From assembly GCF_028657195.3 (NCBI RefSeq), contig NZ_JANCPR020000027.1, forward strand, positions 1 through 64,000: a stretch of 64,000 bases of DNA, written 5' to 3'. Below the pieces are notes generated by a model that saw only the letters and a list, made by a program, of their open reading frames with translations, made no database searches and had not been told where the DNA came from. A program made the position numbers and the translations under genes. Every line of letters starts with the position of its first letter. Within the stretch, counting starts at the first letter, position 1. Of this stretch, positions 1 to 8,041 are shown piece after piece. The stretch is from Streptomyces iconiensis. GTDB taxonomy: Bacteria > Actinomycetota > Actinomycetes > Streptomycetales > Streptomycetaceae.

Positions 1-39
1 GTTTCGGGCCCACGCGAATCTTCGGGGGAGGGAGGAGCG

Positions 40-1098
40 GTGGCGTTCAGGATTCGGTTCGGGCCGGAGGATCTGCTCAACTGCCGGTTCGCCGTGTCGC
101 CGACAGGAGAGACACAGGCGGCGGTCAGGGCGCTGACCTGGGGGCACGGAGGCGGGCCTCACGGTCGGTGGGTGCGGCGGAGCCTGCCAACGGCGCGGGG
201 GCTCGAACTGGAGGCGCTGGTCGCGGTGATGCCGCGACAGGGCTATACGCCGGACTTCCTGTTTCCGCCGCCGCGAAGCCACGGGGCGACGTTCGAGGAG
301 GAGAGGGCGCGGGTTCGCGCCACGGAACCCGGGCGGGTGCGCGAGGAGATCGCGCGCGCTCTCGCGTGCACACCGGGAGCCGCCGCGTCACGGACGGGAC
401 GCGCACTGCTGGCCGATCCGGTGGCGGCCGTCGAGGCGCTCACGGCAGCGCAGGGCCGCGTGTGGGAGGCGCTGGTGGCGCCGGAGTGGCCGCGGCTGCG
501 GCGGCTGCTGGACGCGGACATAGCGTTCCACTCGCGCCGCCTCGCCGACGGCGGCCTCGCCCGGGTCTTCTCGGAGCTGCACCCCCAAGTGACGTGGCGC
601 GACGGCACCTTGCGCATCGACCGGCCGCCCCGGCACACCCGCGTGCTGACCGGTGGCGAGGGCGTGGTGCTGGTGCCGAGCGTGTTCGTGTGGCCTGACG
701 TGGCTACGGGGTTCGATCCGCCGGCGCCGGCCGCGCTGATGTATCCGGCACGCGGCGTCGGCGAGTTGTGGGCGGGCCGGGAATGGGGCCAGGGCGAGAA
801 CAGGGGCAGCCGGGCGCCCGGCGAGCGCGCGTCCGGCGCACTCGTACGGCTGATGGGCGCGAACCGTGCCGCCGTGCTGGCCGCGCTGGACGAGCCCGCC
901 ACGACCTCAGCGCTGGCCGACCGGCTGGGCCTGGCACCCTCGTCGGTCTCGGCACACCTGACGGCGCTGCGCGGTGCGGGGCTGCTGGACTCGTACCGGG
1001 TACGCCACCAAGTGCTGTACGTGCGCACGGCGTTGGGCCGCGCGTTACTGGCGGGCGGCGGACCCCAGGAGCACGGCGAGGGCCTCGCGCCTCGCTGA
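40..1098 (+). CDS. ArsR-like winged-helix transcriptional regulator
   Basis: A 352-residue protein starting at a GTG preceded by GGAGG nine bases upstream. The first 260 or so residues are a large Arg- and Pro-rich domain without a motif I can name. The last 75 or so form a winged helix of ArsR type, with a recognition-helix region reading LGLAPSSVSAHLTALRGAGL and then a wing and a short tail. The layout matches actinomycete regulators annotated as ArsR or DUF5937. It probably binds DNA as a dimer; no metal-binding Cys cluster of classical ArsR is visible, so the ligand is unknown. It stands alone and converges on the next gene across a tandem-repeat array. Confidence 0.8.
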   Translation: MAFRIRFGPEDLLNCRFAVSPTGETQAAVRALTWGHGGGPHGRWVRRSLPTARGLELEALVAVMPRQGYTPDFLFPPPRSHGATFEEERARVRATEPGRVREEIARALACTPGAAASRTGRALLADPVAAVEALTAAQGRVWEALVAPEWPRLRRLLDADIAFHSRRLADGGLARVFSELHPQVTWRDGTLRIDRPPRHTRVLTGGEGVVLVPSVFVWPDVATGFDPPAPAALMYPARGVGELWAGREWGQGENRGSRAPGERASGALVRLMGANRAAVLAALDEPATTSALADRLGLAPSSVSAHLTALRGAGLLDSYRVRHQVLYVRTALGRALLAGGGPQEHGEGLAPR

Positions 1099-1295
1099 GC
1101 ACGGGCCCCGACCCCGTTGCGCACGGCCCTCAACCCCATTGAGCGCGACCTCCACCTCAATGAGCACGAGCCTCAACCCCGTTGGGCGCGGCCCTCAACC
1201 ACATTGAGCGCGACCCTCAACCCCGTTGAATGCGGCCCCCAACCCCATTGAGCGCGCCCCTCAACCCCATGCGGCACGGGCCTCAACCCCGTTGA
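1099..1295. repeat. 22-bp tandem repeat array between convergent genes
   Basis: About nine head-to-tail copies of a 22-bp unit begin directly after the stop codon of the ArsR-like gene. Unit starts fall near 1099, 1121, 1143, 1164, 1186, 1208, 1230, 1252 and 1273. The core is CCCTCAACCCCRTTGA, and joined to the next unit's G it gives an imperfect palindrome CTCAA-N5-TTGAG that could fold as a small hairpin on either strand. Units differ by one to four substitutions and two are one base short. It fills nearly the whole gap between two converging genes. Confidence 0.85.
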
Positions 1296-1307
1296 GGCCC
1301 AACCGCT

Positions 1308-1622
1308 TCAGCCCTCGCCAAGATGGCGTTCGTCGGCGAGGTAGCGGTCCACGGTGTCGACCTTCGCGGTCAGGCCGTCGGTGACGCCGGGCCTGATGTC
1401 GGCCTTGAGTACGAGGGAGACGCGAGGTGCGCGTGCCTCGACGGCCGCGACGGCGCGGCGTACGACGTCCATGCAGGCGTCCCAGTCGCCCTCCAGCGAG
1501 GTGAACATCGCGTCGGTGCGGTGCGGGAGGCCGGATTCGCGGACCACGCGTACGGCGTCGGCCACGTACTCCCCCACGTCCTCGCCGACGCCCAGCGGCG
1601 TGACGGAGAAGGCAACGATCAT
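1308..1622 (-). CDS. Thiamine-binding protein, MTH1187/YkoF-like family
   Basis: A 104-residue protein beginning MIVAFSVTPLGVGEDVGEYV, the typical opening of the DUF77/MTH1187 family: small ferredoxin-like proteins that form tetramers and have been linked to thiamine or pyrimidine-moiety binding. The ATG at 1622 is chosen because it aligns with the family start and overlaps the upstream stop codon as ATGA, indicating translational coupling. Length is normal. No thiamine transporter or TPP riboswitch is seen nearby, so the in-vivo ligand is inferred from the family only. Confidence 0.8.
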   Translation of the reverse strand: MIVAFSVTPLGVGEDVGEYVADAVRVVRESGLPHRTDAMFTSLEGDWDACMDVVRRAVAAVEARAPRVSLVLKADIRPGVTDGLTAKVDTVDRYLADERHLGEG

Positions 1623-2005
1623 GACGCGGCCACTCCCTTCCGGCCGCCCTGCTCCTTGCGCGCACGCGCGGCGATGACGCCCGCCTCCTCTTCCTTGCGC
1701 AGCATCTTGTCCGCGAAGAACCCGCCGGTCGGCAGGACCGACAGGACGAAGTAGAGGGCGGCGCGCGGGAAGGGCCACTTGATGCGGTTCCAGGCGTCCG
1801 CCCAGAACAGGACGTAAAGGACGAAGAGGATGCCGTGGATGGCGCCCATCACCGGCACGGCGTTGAAGTCGGAGGTCCGCTTCAGCACGGAGCACACGAG
1901 AAGCAGGATGAAGGAGACCGCTTCGGGCATGGAGGTGAGACGGAGACGGCGGAGCGCGGAGACCGACTTGGGCGGCAGGCCGCTCGGGGTTTCCAGGATG
2001 GCCAC
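1619..2005 (-). CDS. DUF3817 membrane protein
   Basis: A 128-residue integral membrane protein with about three hydrophobic segments (roughly residues 26-42, 52-68 and 82-97) and a charged C-terminus. The motif NAVPVMGAIHGILFVLYVLF and the flanking pattern match the DUF3817 family of small actinobacterial membrane proteins. Its function is not known. It overlaps the thiamine-binding gene by four bases, so the two are co-translated. The divergent 2006-2099 interval must hold promoters for this pair and for the AIM24 genes. Confidence 0.8.
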   Translation of the reverse strand: MAILETPSGLPPKSVSALRRLRLTSMPEAVSFILLLVCSVLKRTSDFNAVPVMGAIHGILFVLYVLFWADAWNRIKWPFPRAALYFVLSVLPTGGFFADKMLRKEEEAGVIAARARKEQGGRKGVAAS

Positions 2006-2099
2006 GGCGTTGTCCTCAGATCGTTTGTGAAGGGAAGCACAAGCGGTGCCATTGTGGCAGCCCTCCAGTCGATCATGACCCGCAGGGTAGGTTCTTCGG

Positions 2100-2744
2100 G
2101 TGGCTCAGTTCCGACTTCATGGCACGAAGGTGCTCGCCGTCACGCTCAGCGGTGGAGGCGACACGGTCAAGGCGAAGAACGGCTCGATGGTCGCCTACGA
2201 CGGCCAGATGGCGTTCAAAAAGATGACAGGGGGCGGCGAGGGCATACGCGGCATGGTCACGCGCCGCCTCACCGGCGAACAGATGACGGTGATGGAGGTG
2301 AAGGGGCAGGGCACCTGCTTCTTCGCCGACCGCGCCAGCGACATCAGCCTCGTACGGCTCAACGGCGAGAAGCTGCACGTGGAGGCGAGCAACCTCCTGT
2401 GCACGGACGCCGGTCTGCACACCGGCACTTCCTTCACGGGGCTGCGTGGCGCCACGCAGGGCAACGGGCTGTTCACCACCGCGGTCGAGGGCACGGGCGA
2501 GGCGGCGCTCATGTCCGCAGGACCCGCCGTGCTGCTGCGCGTCTCGCAGGGCGCTCCCCTCCAGGTGGACCCGGGCGCCTACGTCGCACACCAGGGCAAC
2601 CTGCGGCAGAGCTTCCAGTCCGGGGTCAACTTCCGGACATTCATGGGCGAGGGCTCCGGCGAGGCGTTCCAGATCCGCTTCGAGGGAGACGGCCTGGTGT
2701 ACGTGCAGCCCAGCGAGCGCAACACGGTGGGGGGTGAGCTGTGA
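2100..2744 (+). CDS. AIM24 family protein, first of three
   Basis: A 214-residue protein of the AIM24 (TraT-like beta-sandwich) family. It shows the family pattern of a GDTVKAKNGSMVAY-like opening, a central GTCFFAD strand, and a C-terminal SGEAFQIRFEGDGLVYVQPS strand pair. The start is a GTG. No signal peptide or membrane segment is visible, so it is likely cytoplasmic or peripheral. AIM24 was named from a yeast mitochondrial protein affecting cristae; the bacterial role is unsettled. It is the first of three consecutive paralogues and its stop codon touches the next start, so the set is one translational unit. Confidence 0.85.
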   Translation: MAQFRLHGTKVLAVTLSGGGDTVKAKNGSMVAYDGQMAFKKMTGGGEGIRGMVTRRLTGEQMTVMEVKGQGTCFFADRASDISLVRLNGEKLHVEASNLLCTDAGLHTGTSFTGLRGATQGNGLFTTAVEGTGEAALMSAGPAVLLRVSQGAPLQVDPGAYVAHQGNLRQSFQSGVNFRTFMGEGSGEAFQIRFEGDGLVYVQPSERNTVGGEL

Positions 2745-3394
2745 TGCCGTTCACGGAGATCTCGGCGAAGCTGGTCGAGGCCCAGGTGGTGCCCGGGCAG
2801 CGGATGTTCAGCCAGCGCGGCGCCATGGTGGCGTACAAGGGCGACGTCCGCTTCACGCCGAACATCCAGGGCGGACAGGGCGGCGTGATGTCCATGATCG
2901 GCCGCCGGGTGGCCAACGAGTCGACGCCGCTGATGACCGTCGAGGGCCAGGGCACGGTGATGTTCGGGCACGGAGGCCACCACGTCGAGGTGATCAACCT
3001 CGACGGTGACACGCTCTGCGTCGAGGCCGACCGGCTGCTCGCCTTCGACGGCAGCCTGCAACAGGGCACGCTCTTCCTCGGCAAGGACGGCGGGGTCATG
3101 GGCATGGTGCGCGGCCAGATCTCGGGGCAGGGCCTGTTCACCACGACCCTCACGGGCAAGGGCGCCGCCGCCGTCATGGCGCACGGCGGCATCGTCCAGC
3201 TCCCCATCACGCCCGACCGCCCGGTCCACGTCGACCCGCAGGCGTACGTCGCGCACTTCGGGGACGTACGCAACAAGCTGTCGACCGCCCTCGGCTGGCG
3301 GGACATGGTCGGCCGGGGCTCGGGCGAGGGGTTCCAGCTCGAACTGACGGGAAACGGGGCTGTGTTCGTGCAGGCCAGTGAGGAGAAGCTATGA
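2744..3394 (+). CDS. AIM24 family protein, second of three
   Basis: A 216-residue paralogue of the preceding protein, with matching landmarks (SQRGAMVAYKGDVRF, GTVMFGHGGHHVEVINLDG and a terminal EGFQLELTGNGAVFVQAS). I take the ATG at 2744, overlapping the upstream TGA by one base, with GGTGAG five bases before it. A GTG at 2741 is the alternative and adds one residue. As in the first copy, one half repeats the other's beta-strand pattern. Its partner proteins are probably its neighbours, by analogy with other tandem AIM24 sets. Confidence 0.85.
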   Translation: MPFTEISAKLVEAQVVPGQRMFSQRGAMVAYKGDVRFTPNIQGGQGGVMSMIGRRVANESTPLMTVEGQGTVMFGHGGHHVEVINLDGDTLCVEADRLLAFDGSLQQGTLFLGKDGGVMGMVRGQISGQGLFTTTLTGKGAAAVMAHGGIVQLPITPDRPVHVDPQAYVAHFGDVRNKLSTALGWRDMVGRGSGEGFQLELTGNGAVFVQASEEKL

Positions 3395-4188
3395 CGACGG
3401 ACGCGCCACAGGTCTTCGACTTCACGACGCTGCCGGCGAACGACAACGTCAACCCGTACGCCTTCAGCGTCGATCTGAACGGGCAGTGGTTCCTGCAGAA
3501 GGGGAAGATGATCGCCTACTACGGGCAGATCGACTTCCACGGCATAGGCCATGGCCCCCTCGACCGGCTGGTCGCCTCCAGCTTCCACTCACCACTGCAC
3601 GCGGCCGACTGGGTCGTCGCCGAGGGCCACGGGAAGCTGCTGCTCGCCGACCGCGCCTTCGACGTCAACTCCTACGACCTGGACGACGGCAATCTCACCG
3701 TCCGCTCGGGCAATCTGCTCGCCTACGAGCCCTCGCTCTCCCTCAAGCAGTCGATCATCCCGGGCTTTCTGACCCTCATCGGTACGGGCAAGTTCGTGGC
3801 CGCCTCCAACGGCGAGGTCCACTTCGTCGAGCCCCCGGTACGGGTCGACCCGCAGGCGCTCGTCGGCTGGGCCGACTGCCCCTCGCCCTGTCACCACTAC
3901 GACCACCAGTACCTCAAGGGCGTCATGGGCGGCATCCGCGCGATGACAGGGCTCGGTGGTGCCTCCGGCGAGGAGCACCAGTTCGAGTTCGTCGGTGCGG
4001 GGACCGTGCTGATCCAGTCGACCGAGATGCTGATGGCCGACAGGAACGCGGGCGCCGTCCCCGACCAGGCAGGCGTGCCCGGCGGCGGAGGCCATGGAGG
4101 CCACGGAGGGCAGAGCGGGCAGGGCGGGCAGCAGACGCCGCAGCTTCCCGGTCAGCTCGGGGGGCTGCAACGGCGGTTCGGACTCTGA
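3391..4188 (+). CDS. AIM24 family protein with Gly-rich tail, third of three
   Basis: A 265-residue AIM24 paralogue, longer than its two neighbours. The extra length is an N-terminal segment (TLPANDNVNPYAFSVDLNGQ region), a central CPSPCHHYDHQY stretch rich in Cys and His near residues 168-180, and a Gly/Gln-rich C-terminal tail from about residue 225. It starts with ATGA, overlapping the second copy. The Cys/His patch is absent from the other two and could bind metal, which is speculation. The tail is low complexity and likely disordered. Confidence 0.85.
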   Translation: MTTDAPQVFDFTTLPANDNVNPYAFSVDLNGQWFLQKGKMIAYYGQIDFHGIGHGPLDRLVASSFHSPLHAADWVVAEGHGKLLLADRAFDVNSYDLDDGNLTVRSGNLLAYEPSLSLKQSIIPGFLTLIGTGKFVAASNGEVHFVEPPVRVDPQALVGWADCPSPCHHYDHQYLKGVMGGIRAMTGLGGASGEEHQFEFVGAGTVLIQSTEMLMADRNAGAVPDQAGVPGGGGHGGHGGQSGQGGQQTPQLPGQLGGLQRRFGL

Positions 4189-4204
4189 CGACGCTCCGAC
4201 ACCT

Positions 4205-4249
4205 TTACGCCACACCGCGTAAGCACGTGTGTACGACGCTAGGTAGAGT
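4205..4249 (+). promoter_or_regulatory. Candidate absC promoter with inverted repeat
   Basis: Just before absC there is a 6-bp inverted repeat TTACGC (4205-4210) and GCGTAA (4217-4222), followed by overlapping -10-like hexamers TAGGTA (4240-4245) and TAGAGT (4244-4249), eight bases from the ATG. The position, overlapping the expected -35, suits an autoregulatory MarR operator. No clear -35 hexamer is visible, so this is a candidate only. Confidence 0.4.
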
Positions 4250-4257
4250 CTCACCCT

Positions 4258-4734
4258 ATGGACACCGACAACGGCACCCGTTGGCTCACCGAGGACGAGC
4301 AGCGCGCATGGCGGACCCACCTGGAGGTCAGCCGCCTGCTCATGTACCAGTTGGAGCGTGACCTCCAGCCCTTCGGCCTGACCCTCAACGACTACGAGAT
4401 CCTCGTGAACCTCTCGGAGTCGGAGGACCGCCGGATGCGGATGAGCGACCTGGCCGCTGCCACGCTCCAGTCCAAGAGCCGCCTGTCCCACCAGATCACG
4501 CGCATGGAGAAGGCCGCGCTGGTGCACCGCGAGAACTGCGAGTCGGACAAGCGCGGCCTCTTCGCCGTACTCACCGATCACGGCTGGAACACCATGCGCG
4601 AGGTCGCACCCCACCATGTCGCCTCGGTGCGCCGCCACTTCATCGACCAGATGGGCCCGGAGGAACTGACGCGGCTGGACGCGATGCTCCACCCGGTCGC
4701 GGAGAAACTCCGCAGCGAACGAGGCCGCTTCTGA
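4258..4734 (+). CDS. absC: MarR-family pleiotropic regulator AbsC
   Basis: A 158-residue MarR protein. The winged helix spans about residues 45-110, with SDLAAATLQSKSRLSHQITR as the recognition region and a wing carrying ESDKRG. Flanking helices form the usual dimerisation bundle, including an APHHVASVRRHF His-rich segment. Length and position beside an OmpR-type two-component system and a PepSY protein match AbsC of S. coelicolor, a zinc-responsive regulator of antibiotic production and the coelibactin cluster. The gene is monocistronic with a possible palindromic operator upstream. Orthology is recalled, not tested; target genes here are unknown. Confidence 0.8.
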   Translation: MDTDNGTRWLTEDEQRAWRTHLEVSRLLMYQLERDLQPFGLTLNDYEILVNLSESEDRRMRMSDLAAATLQSKSRLSHQITRMEKAALVHRENCESDKRGLFAVLTDHGWNTMREVAPHHVASVRRHFIDQMGPEELTRLDAMLHPVAEKLRSERGRF

Positions 4735-4782
4735 GCCCCGGCGCTTTCTGAAGAGCCCCGTCCCTTCGGAGCCCCGTACCCT

Positions 4783-6357
4783 TCAGGCCGCGGGCAGCCG
4801 CAGGACGAACCGTGCCCCGCCTCCCCCGGCGGTCTGTACGGCGAGCGAACCCCCGTGACGGACGGCGACGTCCCGTGCGATGGCGAGGCCGAGTCCTGCC
4901 CCGCCCTCGTCCCTCGTACGCGCGCCGTCCAGCCGGACGAACCGCTCGAAGATCCGCTCCCGCTCCTCCGCAGGCACTCCCTCGCCGTCGTCGGAGACGG
5001 AGAGCGCCATCCACCCGTCCTCCCGCTCCACACTCACCGCGACGCGGCTGTCCGCGTGCCGCTGCGCGTTGTCGAGCAGGTTTCCGAGTACCCGTGCCAA
5101 CTGCCCCTGGGAGCCCCGCACCTCGCCGTCGGCGAGCGGGCCTTCCAGCTGTACGGGGCGCGGGTCGCCGACCCGCTGCCCCAGCTGTTCCCCGACGAGC
5201 GCGGCCAGGGACACGCGCGCGTCCGGCGGTTTCTCGCCCGCGTCGAGCCGCGCGAGCAGCAGCAGGTCTGCGGCGAGGGCCTGGAGGCGCACCGTGTCCT
5301 CCACGGCGCCGTCCACATCGAGGAGTTCGGGGTGCGCGGCGGCCACCTCCAGCTGGGTGCGCAGGGAGGCGATGGGGCTGCGCAGTTCGTGGGAGGCGTC
5401 CGCGACGAAGCGGCGCTGGCGCTCGACGGAGCCTTCGAGCGCGGCGAGCGTCTCGTTCGTCGTACGCGCGAGCCGTGCGACCTCGTCGCGGGAGTCGGGT
5501 TCGGGCACGCGGCGGGACAGGTCGGTGCTGGCGGTGATCGCGCTCATCTCCTGGCGGATGCCCTCGACGGGGCGCAGCGCGCGCCGTGTGACCAGCCAGG
5601 TGACCCCGGCGACGACGAGCAGCATGACGGGCAGCCCGAGCAGCATGGAGCGGGTGACCGTGGAGACGGCCTCTTCCTGCGCGTTGAGCGAGCCACCGGA
5701 GTAGACGGTGACCGGGGTGCCGTCACGGGTCAGGGTCTGTACGGCGACGACGCTGAAGTCCTGGGAGCCGGCGATGTCGCCCTTGTCATAGGTGACTTCG
5801 CCGTCGTCGTCGACGGGGAAGGTGAGGGTCTTGTCGTCGCTGTCGCGGTCCACCTCGGCCGGCTCGTCCCCCTGGTCTTCCCTGTCCTCCTTGTCGTCGG
5901 CCTTGTCGTCGGCCGCGTCCTCCGCCTTGTCCGCCTTCTCCTCGGCCTTGTCTCCTTGGTCCCCCTTGCCCTTTCCGGGAGGCTCGTCGCCCTTGTCGTC
6001 GGCTCCGTCGGCTCCGTCGTCCTCGCTCCCCTCTTCCGGTTTGTCGGGGCGTGCGAAGTCGGCGACGGGGCCCCGGCCTTCGAGGGGGTCGCTGGCCCCC
6101 AGTACGCGCCCGTACGCGTTCACGACCTGTGCGGGGTCGTCCCCGTCCAGCCCGTCGACGTCGCGCACCTTGCCGTCGGGCGCGTCCGTGACCTGCGCGG
6201 CGATCTCGCGCGCCGAGGTCTCGGCGTTGAGGCGTGCCGTGCCGGCGAGGCCGGAGCGCAGGGCTGAGATGACGAGGAAACCGGCGGCGACCAGCGCGAG
6301 CGCCACGACGAGGGTCGCGCCGATGGCGGCACGGGCGCGTACGGAACCCTTACGCAC
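4783..6357 (-). CDS. Two-component sensor histidine kinase with acidic extracellular insert
   Basis: A 524-residue histidine kinase. Order: N-terminal membrane segment (GATLVVALALVAAGFLVISA), extracytoplasmic domain, second membrane segment (LLGLPVMLLVVAGVTWLV), HAMP, DHp with the phospho-His in FVADASHELRSPIASLR, and a HATPase domain with GNLLDNAQRH and DDGEGVP. I choose the GTG at 6357, overlapping the regulator gene by eight bases; a longer reading from 6402 would overlap by 53. The sensor loop holds about 70 residues made almost only of Asp, Glu, Lys and Gly (bases about 5830-6048), unusual for the family. It probably phosphorylates the adjacent regulator. Confidence 0.88.
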   Translation of the reverse strand: MRKGSVRARAAIGATLVVALALVAAGFLVISALRSGLAGTARLNAETSAREIAAQVTDAPDGKVRDVDGLDGDDPAQVVNAYGRVLGASDPLEGRGPVADFARPDKPEEGSEDDGADGADDKGDEPPGKGKGDQGDKAEEKADKAEDAADDKADDKEDREDQGDEPAEVDRDSDDKTLTFPVDDDGEVTYDKGDIAGSQDFSVVAVQTLTRDGTPVTVYSGGSLNAQEEAVSTVTRSMLLGLPVMLLVVAGVTWLVTRRALRPVEGIRQEMSAITASTDLSRRVPEPDSRDEVARLARTTNETLAALEGSVERQRRFVADASHELRSPIASLRTQLEVAAAHPELLDVDGAVEDTVRLQALAADLLLLARLDAGEKPPDARVSLAALVGEQLGQRVGDPRPVQLEGPLADGEVRGSQGQLARVLGNLLDNAQRHADSRVAVSVEREDGWMALSVSDDGEGVPAEERERIFERFVRLDGARTRDEGGAGLGLAIARDVAVRHGGSLAVQTAGGGGARFVLRLPAA

Positions 6358-7084
6358 GGTTGCCACCGTTGCCGGCTCCGGGCCCCGCTCCAGGCCGCGC
6401 ACCGCTCCCCGTACCGGCTCCGGCCCCGGCGTCGGTCAGCCTGTAGCCGGCGCCGCGTACGGTGGCGATCCAGCCGGCGCCGAGCTTGCGGCGCAGCGCG
6501 CTGACGTAGACCTCGACGATGTTGACGTCGCCCTCATAGGCGAAGTCCCAGACGTGTTCGAGGATCTCGGACTTGGAGACGACCTCGCCCCCGCGCACCG
6601 CCAGGTACTCCAGTACGGCGAACTCCTTCGCCGTCAGCTCCACTTCGCGTTCGCACACGGTGACGCGCTGCGTGGCCGGCTCGACGGTCAGCTCGCCCAT
6701 CCGCAGCGCCGTCTTGGCTCCGCGCGTGCGGCGGCGCAGCAACGCCCGTACGCGTGCGAGGAGTACGACGTAGGAGAACGGCTTGGTCAGATAGTCGTCG
6801 GCGCCCGTGTCCAGGCCCTCGGCCTCGTCGTACTCTCCGTCCTTGGCGGTCAGCATCAGTACCGGCGTCTCGTCGCCCGCTGCGCGCAGCGCCGCACAGA
6901 CGCGGTAGCCGTTCATCCCGGGCAGCATGATGTCGAGAATGATCAAGTCGTACTCGTTCTCGGTCGCCCGGTGGAGCCCCTCGCTCCCGTCGTGCACGAC
7001 ATCGACGGCGAAACCCTCGGCCATCAGTCCTCCGGCGAGCGACTGGGCCAGTCGACGCTCGTCCTCCACGATCAGCAGGCGCAT
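6350..7084 (-). CDS. OmpR/PhoB-family response regulator
   Basis: A 244-residue regulator. The receiver domain carries acidic residues E7 and D8, the phospho-acceptor D51 in LIILDIMLPGMNGY, and the conserved Lys in LTKPFSY. A C-terminal winged helix (EILEHVWDFAYEGDVNIVEV then YVSALRRKLG) is of OmpR type, followed by a Gly/Ala-rich tail of about 25 residues. It is translated just ahead of the kinase with an eight-base overlap. It faces the PepSY gene across a 122-bp divergent region that contains phased TTCAG repeats, its likely operator. Confidence 0.9.
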   Translation of the reverse strand: MRLLIVEDERRLAQSLAGGLMAEGFAVDVVHDGSEGLHRATENEYDLIILDIMLPGMNGYRVCAALRAAGDETPVLMLTAKDGEYDEAEGLDTGADDYLTKPFSYVVLLARVRALLRRRTRGAKTALRMGELTVEPATQRVTVCEREVELTAKEFAVLEYLAVRGGEVVSKSEILEHVWDFAYEGDVNIVEVYVSALRRKLGAGWIATVRGAGYRLTDAGAGAGTGSGARPGAGPGAGNGGNRA

Positions 7085-7118
7085 GTGCCCACCCTCCCAA
7101 ATCGCGGCTGAAGAAGGC

Positions 7119-7144
7119 TTCAGGTAGCTTCAGCTTACGTTCAG
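7119..7144 (+). promoter_or_regulatory. Phased TTCAG direct repeats, likely response-regulator box
   Basis: Three TTCAG pentamers begin at 7119, 7129 and 7140, spaced 10 and 11 bp, one helical turn apart. OmpR/PhoB-type regulators bind tandem direct repeats with this spacing. The box lies in the divergent region between the regulator gene and the PepSY gene, so it could serve autoregulation, PepSY control, or both. Confidence 0.55.
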
Positions 7145-7206
7145 CAACGGTGCGCGACCGTGGAGTCATCAAGAGCAGAGACCACGACCCGAGGGGAACA
7201 GGACTC

Positions 7207-7944
7207 ATGAAGCGCAAGGTCATCATCGCCGTAACGACCGCCGCCGTGCTGGTCGGAGGAGGCGCGGCCACAGCCGCAGGCGTCACGTCGGGGAGCGGCG
7301 GTGACCAGGACGCGAAGGCACTGCCGACCTCGTCGGACGTACGCCTCGCCGACGACGACGCCCACTCCGACGCCGACGACCCCGACGGCCCCGACGGCAC
7401 CCACGACAGCGAAGCGCACGACGACGATGACGACGGCACGGCCCGCGACAACGCCGCCGACCGCGACGAGGACACCGGGAACGCCGACCTGTCCGTGAGC
7501 CAGGCGTCCGAGGCCATCCTGAAGGCCACGCCCGGCACCCTGACGGAGCTGGAGCTGGACACGGACAACAACAAGCTCGTCTGGGAGGCCGACGTCCTCG
7601 GCAAGGACCGCACCTGGCACAAGGTCGGGATCGACGCGGCCAGCGGCAAGGTCGTGCAGAACCGCGTCGACCACGACGACGACAGCGGCGTGCCCCGCAC
7701 CCCGAAGATCGACGCGGTGGCCGCCGCCAAGAAGGCCGCTTCCACCACGAACGGCTCCGTCACCTCGATCGACCTGGAGAGCAACGGCTCCCGGTGGGAG
7801 GTCGACACCGTCGGCAAGAACGGCACAGAGCACGAGGTGGACATCGACGCCACCTCGGGCAAGGTGCTGAAGCACCAGTCGGAGCCGGCCGACAACGACG
7901 GAGACGACGACGGAGACGACGGGGACGACATCTACGACGACTGA
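7207..7944 (+). CDS. Secreted PepSY-domain protein, aspartate-rich
   Basis: A 245-residue exported protein. Residues 1-23 or so (MKRKVIIAVTTAAVLVGGGA) are a Sec signal peptide with AxA-like cleavage. There follow a disordered Asp/His-rich stretch, two PepSY repeats (about residues 95-160 and 170-225, each ending DAASGKV or DATSGKV), and an Asp-rich tail. PepSY domains are thought to inhibit peptidases or act as extracellular regulatory modules. ATG 7207 is chosen for its AGGGGAAC ribosome site and signal peptide; an earlier in-frame start would bury the signal. It lies divergent from the two-component system whose sensor loop is also strongly acidic. Confidence 0.85.
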   Translation: MKRKVIIAVTTAAVLVGGGAATAAGVTSGSGGDQDAKALPTSSDVRLADDDAHSDADDPDGPDGTHDSEAHDDDDDGTARDNAADRDEDTGNADLSVSQASEAILKATPGTLTELELDTDNNKLVWEADVLGKDRTWHKVGIDAASGKVVQNRVDHDDDSGVPRTPKIDAVAAAKKAASTTNGSVTSIDLESNGSRWEVDTVGKNGTEHEVDIDATSGKVLKHQSEPADNDGDDDGDDGDDIYDD

Positions 7945-8007
7945 CCGGGCAGTCGGTCGGCGGGCCTGAGCACCGGCCCCCGCAGCTCCCCGTGAACGCG
8001 GGCCCCT

Positions 8008-8041
8008 GTCGAGGGCGTCACCCTTCGGTGACGCCCTCGAC
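8008..8041. terminator. Bidirectional hairpin between PepSY and meaB genes
   Basis: A perfect 15-bp inverted repeat, GTCGAGGGCGTCACC (8008-8022) and its complement (8027-8041), with a four-base loop CTTC. It sits at the junction of two convergent genes and includes the last codons of meaB. There is no U-run, which is common for Streptomyces terminators. Confidence 0.75.

Noticed and set aside
1099..1295. CRISPR array
   Set aside because: Units are contiguous with no spacers and no cas genes are present; it is a tandem repeat.
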